Below, one piece after another: positions 49,628-58,812 of a DNA stretch of 58,812 nucleotides. The notes beneath the pieces are model-generated. The model was not told the DNA's origin, searched no databases, and saw only the letters and a list, made by a program, of their open reading frames with translations. Position 1 is the stretch's first letter, and each line of letters opens with the position of its first letter. A program made the position numbers and the translations under genes. This DNA is from Ectocarpus siliculosus (Eukaryota; Sar; Phaeophyceae; Ectocarpales; Ectocarpaceae), in the NCBI GenBank assembly GCA_000310025.1, contig FN649743.1:1807019-1865830 (forward strand), read 5' to 3'.

Positions 49628-52191
49628 GTGAGGAGCCGTAGGGATTGGAAATCACATGCATACCATGTTTGACACAAAATGTCTCGGCGACCAATGTGCT
49701 GCAAGCAATCCTGATCTTTGAGTTTTGCACAGGCCTCTCTGCTGACTTGCTGGCTTTGTGCGTGTGCTGAGAGGTGTCTTGGTAAATTGGGGCTTGCCTT
49801 GATTGATAACCCAGCGGGTAGCTATCTATGACGCCAGCTGTCGCCGATGATGCCGTGCTACAAGAAGTGCTTCATGTGTCAACAAAAGCATGTTGTGAAG
49901 TTTTTTTGGACCAGCAGATTTGACTGTGTGCCAGCGTACCCACACCACAGGTCGTATTGTGTTCGAATATACATCTCGCCCGCTCGCTCGCTCTCGATTA
50001 CATCGCTCCTTCTACTGGTCAGCACTGCTGCTGTTCACGGCCATTCAGAGCTGCCAAGCTTCGCCTGTACTTCCGCAAACTTCCGCAAACTGCGGCAGCA
50101 GCAGCAGCAGCAACAGCAGCGTTTGTCGCACCAACGATTTTACATACATATGCAACACACCTGGGAATTCATCAATTTGTTCCTGCAGATGTTGCGTCCG
50201 TAATTCGACTCTTGAAATGGCGCCAGTTTGTAAGTCAGCGTCTCTAGGGCTGGGCGGCTGTCGTGCGCCGTCACGCGGTGTCACATTTTCAATCGCGCTC
50301 ATCATTGGTTCTTGTAGCTGTTGAAAGTAGAAGACGGCTACTGCTGCTGCCACAGCAACAGCAGCAAATGAATGTTAGTGCGCGCTCCATCCATTCCAGG
50401 CAAACTGTTGTCTATTATTGCTGTCAGCACAAAGTGGCGGAAGCATCATGATCCTCTTTGAAATCCACTTCGTTTTACAGGTCGCGTTGCGGTTACTTTG
50501 AACACCACGAATACATTTTTTCTGAGGTGTCGTATTTATGATTATCTTTTTTATGCGATACTACTCTGTGAAGGTGGAAACGGCGGTGAAACCGCGGTGA
50601 AAAATATCCGTGGTGCATGCATCATGCGCTCGCTCCCTTCATCCATCCGCACAGCCATATAGACACTTGCAGAGTATATACATCTAGGACGCACAGACCT
50701 CCTCGGCACACAGCAGTCCGTGTGGTGAGGACCAACGGCCCGTTCAGAGGCCAATAAGAAAACAGAACGCCGTTCAGGCCTGGAGACTGAGGAGGTCAAA
50801 GAGCGCTCCGGCAAGATATGCACACCAATATTCCTTGGCTCTTTCGTCGTACGTAGCCTGCGTGCAGATGAAGCGCAGACACCTTGGGTTGTGTCCACAT
50901 GTTGTACGTTGATATATACTCTGCCTCAGTTTCCTCCATCTTTATGCACACATATATGGGATAGATGAAAAAAACAGGGGTATGGTAAAGCCTATCCTTG
51001 GGTTCACCCTGTGGGCCCAGATGATGGAGAGACGATGCTGGTGATGATGTGATGACAATGCACTATGTATTTATGGTGCCTTCTGCTTCGGCACTCGAAG
51101 AGACCTTCGCCCTTTGGTTGGGACACTTTCCGGAACATGAAGGGGCCGGTGTCGCATATTTGGCGAAGAAGTAAAAAATACCTCGTAAGATAGATGCGGT
51201 GGCAAAAACATGGTTGTGTGTGCAAGGAAGGCTAGTGTACCTTCCCTCACTTTACAATGGGTCGCAAACAAGCGCCTTGGATCGCACCCGAGATAAATGC
51301 AAAACTGATGGGACACTAGACACGCACGTTATTCTCCGTGATCCAGCATTCATTCGCAAGGGCACAGCAGCAGTGGAGTATTATCTACTGCTGTACAACG
51401 ACATTCCTCATCTCATCACCCGATCGATGCATACATATATCGCTGAATCCGACCCCTTCGGTCTTGACGGACGGTATGCGTACATACATGTGATACGAAC
51501 CTTGCTTGCTGGGCTTCCAGCCATCAGCTTGCTGCAGAGTTTTTAAAGATCTTCCACCGAGATCGAAAATGGGAGAATTTATCCAAAAGCATGTAGTCTA
51601 CATACCCGCCGAGCGCTTGATTAACAAAAAAAAAAAAACTGAAACGTCGTCGGTGCCCATCCATGTGGTTTGAAATTTGTGCAACCTTGGAGTGAGTGCG
51701 TAGTCTTGTCTCTGGAATTCAAGAGAAGGAAGAAGAAAACGACAACTTCAACCGGGGGACGAAGGGTTTCAAGAAAGGGGAGCTTGATAGACGGACTGCG
51801 GTTGCGAACCGAAGATTTCAAGTGCGAATCTTGCGTCTGGCTATGCCTTACGCCTGGTGTTGTCGCAAGATGCACAGCAGGATAAGATGATAAGATCCCG
51901 TTACCGCTATCGTTCGGTACAGAACCCCTCATCTTAGAATACTTTTGTTCGGAGGGGGCTCGGGTATTGTACACTTTCATTTTTGGAAGAATTAATTAAG
52001 GAAAACACCCCCAACATTCCGGGCTTCTTCGCAAGAAAGCTCCCTCGTCGAAATCTGCTTCCCTTTCGCAGGGGGAATATATCCGCAATACAACCAGGTA
52101 AAGGTGTGTACCACGCGCGCGCGTGTTTCTGTTCCCCGCTTTCGCCGACGACGTGCTTTGCATCCAATCACATGCTACGAAGGGCACGATC

Positions 52192-53541
52192 ATGGAGGCT
52201 ACTTCGGCAACACCAGCGCCTACACCCGATGCGGCGGCAGCGATCGACGCGACAGACCAGGCTCCGGCATCATCGTCGGGTGGGGGCGGCGGCGGCAACG
52301 ACGGGCATTGGGTCCTCGCGCTGGGGCTGGGAGCGGTCGTGGGTCTCCTCGTGCTGGGTGAGTTTGATTGATTGATTGGTGGTGTCCTCTTTTCCTTGTG
52401 GCGAAACGATCGTCGTGTACAGCAGTAGCTGGTTTGCCTTCTGAAGACCCCCTTCTGCACGTGTTTCGTAGCCGGTCTGCCTTAGAAAACTCTCTGTGCA
52501 GCGACGGACAAACTCAGGGAATGGGGGTTGTCATTCAATGTGGCTGAACAAACGAACCAAGATGCTTCCGATGCCGAAAAGGATAATGGTGGTTTCTGGA
52601 AAAGATCTCGTCGTCGAGAGACAGAAAGAGAGAGCTGTATTTCCTTGCGCGTGTCGTCGGTCGGTTTTTGTTGTATGACACCTTCTCTGATTGCGGACCA
52701 ATCAATCGATCTTTCAAACATCGATCCCACACCTACATTACCCGCCCCGTTCGCCGGGCAACCTTTCGGCAGTTCATGTTTCTCCCTTGGCCGTGTTGGT
52801 GCTGTCGTTGTCGCCGCTGTTGTTGGTGGCGGTGTGGGCGCCGTGCAGTGGACGTTGTTGGTGTTTGCGTTGTGTTGCGGGTGATGGTGTTGTCGTCGTT
52901 GCGCTCGGCTGTTGCCGTCGCTCATGTTTATAGAAAGTAAACATAACCTCACAGAAAAGACTACCCGTTCGAGATATAACCTCAGTCGAAAGGGATGTGA
53001 TCAAGTCTTTTCAGTAAGTGGATTGAAACCGACTGGAGCTCATGTTGTTGCTGCTGCTGCTGCTTTTTCTTTTTTTCGTCCCGTCTAAGGCGCGTGCTGG
53101 TGCTGCTGCTACGCCCGGTACCGGCGCAAGACAAGAGAGAAGAGCAAAAAGAGGGGTGAGTGAGGGTCGAACGGGTGTTGGGCTGCCTAGAATGATTCCG
53201 CGCTGGCTCGTCCCTGGCCTAACTGGCTACTCCGGGGTAGTTTCGGTGTTGGCTTTTTGAACGAGTGGGGTGAGCACTTCGGCCACAGCGTGTCATGTTA
53301 TTTCACGGCTTACTTTGCCAACCGTCAATGTGCATGCATGGGTATTTTGTTTTCGAGACCCTGCCGTGTAGGCCGTGTGCGCTCAAAATATCTTGTTCGT
53401 CACCTTTTGATGAATGAAAAGAAGGATTTTGTAGCATGTACGCCATGCCGGGTGTGCGTGTGTGTCTCTCTCTCTCTTGCGCGTTTAACGGCGTCGACGG
53501 CGCTTCATGTACCCGGCAGGAAAAATCCTTACACCTTGCTC

Positions 53542-53593
<52 letters not shown>

Positions 53594-55084
53594 CGCCCCC
53601 CGCGCCCACCTGCCATGCAACCTCAGCGTCCCTAGCAGAAGCAAGGGCAGAATCTACGATGACGATAGCGGCAGTTGTAGACGAAGAGGCGACGCCGGTG
53701 TCCGCACACCCGCCCAACAGGCCATCGTCATCGGGGGGGGGGGAGGAAGACGATCTTCCCCCGGCGGCGGTCCCGCCTGCCGAGCATGACGGTGAGGGAA
53801 CAGTGAGAGAGGGAACAGGATGCCGGTGTTACCTAAAGCGGTGGGAGGTTTTTTGGGGGACCCCTGGGAGGGTGGGGGGGGGGGGGGGGGGGAGTGGCAA
53901 AAAGACAGAGACACGCAGGAGAGCTGATCGCCAACAAGCACGTTCTGTGTTCACACGAGGCAGTCTGCACACAGCAAGCAGCGTGGGCAGCGGTAGAACT
54001 ATCCGCCCCCTAAAAGTGCTCGTTTAGTCCTCTACCATGCTGAATACCCAGCACCACGCCCTTTCCCTTTTCCTGGCTGTTGTTTCCACTAGCCTTCTCT
54101 CTCTCTCTCTCTCTCGCGCGCGCGCTCGCTTGTTCTCCTGGAGGTGCCGCTTGCCGTTGGTGGGGTTGCCGTCGCTTGCCCTCTTGTGATCCGCCCTGTA
54201 GACGCTATATCTATAGCCCGGTCGACGTGATGCGTTTCCCGTGAGTCCAGTTCTACTCGTAGCCCCTTTTCGTCACGGAAAGCAGAAGCCCTGTCGCCGC
54301 CGTCCCCTGATCAATCGCAGGTGCACCGCCGGCGACAGCGGTCGACGGAAACGAAGTACGCTCCGTCTTCGACATCGAGAGCGGCAGGGTGGTGGTCTCC
54401 GCTGCTGCTGCCGCCGCCCCCGCTTCGTCATCCTCGGTCCCGGCCACCTTCACGCCAGCGGCAGCCGCCGCCGGCGGTGGCGGCGGGACATCGGCGAGCG
54501 GGGGCGTGGTGGCGCCGTCGTCTTTCCCTACGGCAGCGGGCGCCTCCTCCTCCTCCTCCGTCCTCTCTTCGGCCGCGGTTCTTGCCCTCGCGGGGCCGGA
54601 GAACTACGAGCAGTTCCCGCAGCCGTTCTCGTGCCTCGACGTGCCGGTCCGGCCGTACGAGAGGTCGGCCTCCCGGTCGAGCGCCGGCGCCGGCGCCGGC
54701 GGCAGTGGCAGCGGTTTTGGCGATACGGAGGCCGGCGGTGGCCTCGAGCGGCAGGCCGACGGGGGGTTCATGTCGAACGGAGGAGGGCAAGAGGGGGAGG
54801 AGTTCGGGGGCGGGAGGGAGGAGGGGTGGGTGAGGCCCGAGATCGATGTGGCGGATCTGGTGATGGACAACAACGAGTTCTACACTCCGCACGGCAAAAG
54901 CGGCGGCGGCAGCGGTGACTACAACAACGACAACCACAACTATTGTAGTTACGATGACGACAGCAGCACCTACAGCTCGCACACCATCAGCACCAACAAG
55001 GCCCTGAGGGACGCCGTCGTTATCGTGGCCGTGGCCTCCGCGGAGATGAAAGCGCTTCAGAGGAAGAATTCCTGCAGCGGGGGC

Positions 55085-55115
<31 letters not shown>

Positions 55116-56488
55116 ACCGTTCCGACTTCTGCCGCCGGCCCCGCTTCGATACCGCTGCCGACGAGGGCAGCGTCGCTCGCGGCGGGCTCACCCCCGCCGC
55201 GGACGTCTACGACAACGACCACCCGAGCTTACCACGAAAAGACGGCAGGCTGGAGGCGGCTGCGAAGGCCGGGGGCGCGGCGGCGGCAGCAGCATCATCA
55301 TCATCGACGGGACTGTCGGCGGGACTGTTCCGCGATGAGACCCCCACACCACCTCCAGGGGGAGGCGTCACTACCCCTGGAAAGGACAGCGCGGGTGTGT
55401 GGAGACCAAGCGCAGGCAACAACCCCGCAAACTTTTGGCACAACGGCGCGGCGGGGGGCGGACTTAGCGCCGGTCCGCAAGCGGCGGCCGTGGCTCCCGT
55501 CGCCTCCACCCCCGTGCCGCCGACGCCGATGTCGCTGCCCGGGCTCCTGTCCATGTCGTTCGACAACAACATGATGGTGGAGGAGGGGCTCAGGCAGTCG
55601 CAGCCGAGGCTGTCGCCGCCCTCGGTGCTCGAGCGCTCGCAGGAGAGGCGGGCGTCGGAGCAGCACAAGGCGTGGCAGCAGCAGCAGCAGCAGCGCCTGC
55701 GGCGGCTGCGCAGCGGAAGCGTGGGCAGCAGCGGGGTGAGCACCATCACGAGCGGGAGCAGCAGCGGAAGCCACGACTTCGACGACTGCTTGTACGATGA
55801 CGGCGCCAACGACGACCGAGTCAGCCGGCACCAGCAGCGAATCGCGGCGAGGGAGGAGCGCGGCGCCGGCCATTGCACCCTCCGCCCTTTCCTCTCGTAC
55901 GCCAGCATCATGAGCAGCTGCGGCGGCGGCAGCAGCAGCGGCGAGCTTGCCCGCGAGGACTCGCCAACGCTGCCGCCTGCGCTGAACAACGGCAATCGAG
56001 ACGACGTTGCCACGGCGCCGCCGACGGAAGGAGCAAACAACGGCGGCGGCGGCGGCGGCGGCAGTTCTGGTGGTGCCACCGGCAAAGACGAGGCGGAGAC
56101 ACCACCACCGTTGCAGGCGGATAACTTCGACACCGGCCGGCTGACCGATACGGTCGGGTGGGAAGGCTCGCCGAAGAGCCGCGGAGGAGTCGGCGACGGC
56201 GTTAGCGGCAAGGCCAGGGTCGTGGACCGGGCAAACTTCGACACGGCGCCCTTCTTCGCGTGTGGGGACGGCAAGGCGTCAACGACGGTGTCCAGACCGG
56301 GCGGGGCTGGGGCTCGTGGCGGGGCTGGCATGACCGGCGCCCCCACGGGGCTCTTCGACTCGACCAAGAAGTGGTTCGACAGCGTGGGCAAGTGCGTTGT
56401 GGAGGCAGGGGGCCAGCGAGAAGTAGTAGGGGTGGTGGACAACGGCAGCAACGCCCAACTCGGATCGCCGCTCGAGGGTACAGAGTGA
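52192..56488 (+). CDS. Low-complexity single-pass membrane protein (832 aa), family unknown
   Basis: Exons: 52192-52357, 53627-53791, 54321-56488; 2499 nt, both joins phase 1 with clear signals (CTGG/GTGAGT, CCTCAG; GACG/GTGAGG, ATCGCAG). ATG 52192 begins MEATSATPAPTPDAAAAIDA; stop TGA 56486-56488. One membrane segment (HWVLALGLGAVVGLLVLASL, about residues 38-57) follows a Gly run. The lack of an N-terminal signal peptide suggests a signal anchor. The remainder is disordered, with Gly, Ala, Ser, Gln and Asn runs and islands such as VRSVFDIESGRVVV, GPENYEQFPQPFSCLDVPVR, VRPEIDVADLVMDNNEFYTP, STNKALRDAVVIVAVASAEM and a C-terminal DSTKKWFDSVGKCVVEAGGQ. I recognise no family. The reverse strand is also open, which GC-rich repeats explain. 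The third exon is 2.2 kb, much longer than others in the window. Confidence 0.72.
53546..53591. repeat. (CT)n microsatellite
   Basis: About 22 consecutive CT dinucleotides in intron 1 of the membrane-protein gene, close to the acceptor of exon 2, where they may extend the pyrimidine tract. Shorter CT and GA runs occur at 54092-54114 and 46222-46243. Confidence 0.95.
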
Positions 56489-58365
56489 GGGGGGGGTGGG
56501 TTGGTAAGCAACAACGAGTTTGGTGTTTTTTGATGCGCCCCACGGCATGGAACGCGGGTCCCGTCCTCTTTTCTAACCGTGCTCACTGCTGTCGGTCGGT
56601 GGCTTCACGCCACGAGAGGCGTCCGTTCGATCCGGCGGGTGTCTCAAACCGAAGCCGGCCACCGTAGCCGTGGTGTCCGATGAGAAAATCGACACCCGTC
56701 AACGCTGGCGTGTGTTTTTTTCGCGTGGGGCGTGTACACGTCGCGGAAACCGGACGTGATTATCCCGCGCCCTATCGTGCGGTATTTTTGTTTGCGAAAT
56801 CATCAACTTCTATTTGGTTGTGTTGGAGGTCTACATCATACAACATTGTAGGCGTCTCATTTGCGGGTTCGAAGTCCCGTCACAGGGGAACAGAAAAGAG
56901 ACTTGGTAGTTAATCGATTGTGAGTGTCGCCGATTAAGTTGTAGTATAGATTCAAGCGTAATGTGTGTGTGATTGGTTTTTTTCCGCGTGTAGTGCCGTT
57001 TCGTAAGGCAGCAGACTTCGTTGTTTCGGTAGTGTCGTTGTCGTCGTTGTTGTTGTTGTTGTTGTTGTTGTCGACTGGCTTGTGTTCATGTCTTATAGTG
57101 GCGTGTAGCTTGTGTTCTCACCCTTTCCCGTTAGTGTCGTAGAAGGGATGAGGCATGTCCCCCGGTTGTGGGTTTGTTAGTCTGTGAGTTTTTTTCGCGC
57201 TTTGTTTTGATGTGGCGGCAGCATGAGATTTAGGCGTCCATCAATTCTGTGCTTGGTCTGTTTGCGTGTCCCCGTCTGCAGGGACAGCGGTAGTCATGGC
57301 GGGACGTAGCGGCAAACGTCAGGGTCAGCGTTTGTTGTAGCAGACGCGACTACGGTTACACGTCTCTTGATGTTTATGTTCAGGTGTCGCTCATGATGTA
57401 CCCTAGTTCTCCCGAATATTTTCGTTGCCGCTGTGCGGACGTTTTTGTTTTTTCACCGATTTGATTGCGGCGGCAAGAGCTTCTCCTACTGCCTCTACGC
57501 CGACTCGGGGGGGTGCTCGGAGCTAATCTGTCTCAGACTCTTTTCTATGATAGAGATGGTTTCGTTGTGTCATATTAAGAAAAATAAAAAAAAGAAATGG
57601 GGCTAATTTGTTCGAAGAACAAGCCCACACTTTTCAATGCTCGGCGGCCCATGTCCTCGCGCCTAGACCGTGTTTTTTGCGGTGATTCTTTTGGGGTTTT
57701 GGAGAGATTGCGGCCGTACTCCAAACACGAAAAGAGCAACACAGCACCGCTCTGTCTGTTGCTTCGTATCCCTCTAGCGGGGTCGGGCGAGGATCAGAGA
57801 AAAATGTATCATATACATGTGTATTTGACCTGTGGACTTCGTGCCTTAGAGGCGCTGTCCGGATCCATCGGTTGTAGCAAAAAAACGCATCTACGGGTCG
57901 GGGAGACTGTCGGGGGCATGGAATCTAGGCGGCCGTTCCCTTGACGAGAAAGTGTTGATCCATCGTATGTTTCCACAGGGGATTGCGAGGTTAATGTTCT
58001 CGATAGGTACGCCCGCGGGCGGGTGCACGCCGTAGTACATATATGTCACCAGTGTTGTTTTGTCTCTGTTTTTTGTCATGTTGTAAGTGACACCCGTATT
58101 TTTTGTCCTGGTTTTTATCTCCTTCTTATCCGTCTTTTGTACCTGCCTTTTATTCTATCTTCCTCTTTTGACTATTTTTGTCCACGTGTTTCTGGCTGCT
58201 GCCCCCTTTATATTTCATCTGTCTCGCTTGCGCGATCGTAAAGAGATCGTTTTACCAGTCACTAGTAGTACTCTTTACCTGTCGTTAGAAAGAGTTTTAG
58301 CGCAAAACCGTTAGTTAGTTCCTCGTCTGTCACCACCGCCCGCCGCGAGTTTTGGCCTCATGCGG
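56489..58365. other. 3' flank of the membrane-protein gene
   Basis: About 1.9 kb without a supported gene. It is T/G-rich downstream of the stop, consistent with a long 3' UTR on the plus strand, and has a (GTT)n run near 57044-57070 and an AATAAA at 57584. A T-arm-like GCGGGTTCGAAGTCCCGT near 56861 has no matching tRNA body. Confidence 0.5.
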
Positions 58366-58812
58366 GGCGGGGGGGGGGGGGGGGGGGCCCCCTTTGAAAT
58401 TTGCCCCCCTAAAAATTAAACCAAAAAAAACCCCCCCCCCAAAAGGAGGAGAATTTTTCCCCCAAGAACCAACATCCCCCAAGGGCAAAAGGGGGGGTTA
58501 AAAATTTTTCTTTCCCAACCGGGGGTAAAAGGGTTCCCCCGCGTTCCCCAAAAAGAAAAAACATTTTTCCCCAAGACCCCCAACGGGGGGGGAAAAAACC
58601 CCGGAAAAACAAAGGGCTTGAAAAAACTTTGGCCCAGCCGGGGGGGTTTTGGGGGGGGGGGGAAAAAACGGGTTTCCGGGAAAAAAGGGAAATTTTGGCA
58701 AAAAAAAAAATCCCCACCCGCCGGGGAAAAAAAGGGGGGCTGGGGAAATAAATAAAAAATGGGTTAAAAAAAAAAGTTTCCCAAAGGGGGGAGGGGGGAA
58801 AAAAATTTTTGT
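58366..58812. other. Low-quality contig end
   Basis: The final 450 bases are almost entirely short homopolymer runs (G, C, A and T blocks of 3-20). This is unlike any other part of the window and typical of poor base calling at a read or contig end. No biological meaning should be read into it. Confidence 0.85.

Larger units (their letters stand above)
47562..52191. other. Large intergenic or 3'-exon region of ARMC9
   Basis: About 4.6 kb with no gene that I can support. It holds a two-copy minisatellite, a short palindrome, one strong orphan exon (49538-49627), a CAG/CAA run near 50096-50120 and several A- or T-rich stretches. Frames around 49.9-50.3 kb encode a Cys- and Ser-rich stretch after a hydrophobic segment, but without an ATG in position. 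Confidence 0.4.

Noticed and set aside
55207-56586. 459-codon minus-strand open frame
   Set aside because: Antisense of GC-rich low-complexity codons in the last exon of the membrane-protein gene. It has no splice partners and no family resemblance.
56820-56895. Possible tRNA gene
   Set aside because: A good T-arm (GGGTTCGAAGTCCC) is present, but no matching acceptor stem, box A or anticodon arm could be drawn.

Overview
The window reads as a complete contig of a nuclear eukaryotic genome. Its genes have many small exons with canonical GT-AG borders, acceptors mostly behind a pyrimidine tract, and introns of roughly 40 bp to 2 kb. Proteins carry long Ala, Gly, Ser, Glu or Gln runs, and fold-back, SINE-like and LINE repeats lie between and inside genes. 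A large Golgi-type sulfotransferase beside flagellar genes (LC8 dynein light chain, ARMC9) in moderately GC-rich DNA suits a brown alga, most likely Ectocarpus or a relative. That assignment is inference. Both ends are homopolymer-dominated sequence that looks like low-quality assembly.

Layout. 0.3-4.9 kb (-): R2R3 MYB regulator, 3' end not reached. 7.1-10.5 kb (-): calcyphosin-like EF-hand protein in six exons. 11.1-12.4 kb (-): an unrecognised gene fragment. 12.7-17.8 kb: fold-back and MITE-like elements and a tandem duplication. 17.9-19.7 kb (+): LC8 dynein light chain. 19.7-25.4 kb: SINE-like copies, minisatellites and a broken LINE (-). 25.4-27.4 kb (+): tRNA-splicing endonuclease subunit Sen54. 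29.2-36.9 kb (-): type II membrane sulfotransferase, 9 exons, 822 residues. 37.3-47.6 kb (+): ARMC9-type LisH/armadillo protein of the basal body, about 18 exons. 52.2-56.5 kb (+): a low-complexity single-pass membrane protein of 832 residues.

I built the gene models by hand from exon-to-exon phase agreement plus protein family resemblance. In MYB, calcyphosin, LC8, Sen54 and the sulfotransferase every chosen border keeps frame. In ARMC9, 17 of 18 exons do so; the start of exon 6 and the last exon are uncertain. Family names come from remembered motifs, not a search.

The sulfotransferase and ARMC9 genes are divergent, with start codons 475 bp apart, so they probably share a promoter region. 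Sen54 and the sulfotransferase converge. Three of the seven recognised or clear genes have axonemal or basal-body family associations (calcyphosin-like, LC8, ARMC9), which fits an organism with flagellate spores or gametes; physical linkage alone is weak evidence of co-regulation. I did not find a gene cluster that forms a clearly new system. The most interesting items are the ARMC9 orthologue with an apparently missing coiled coil, the MYB with an enlarged turn in R2, the EF-hand protein with degenerate calcium loops, and the nested fold-back element.
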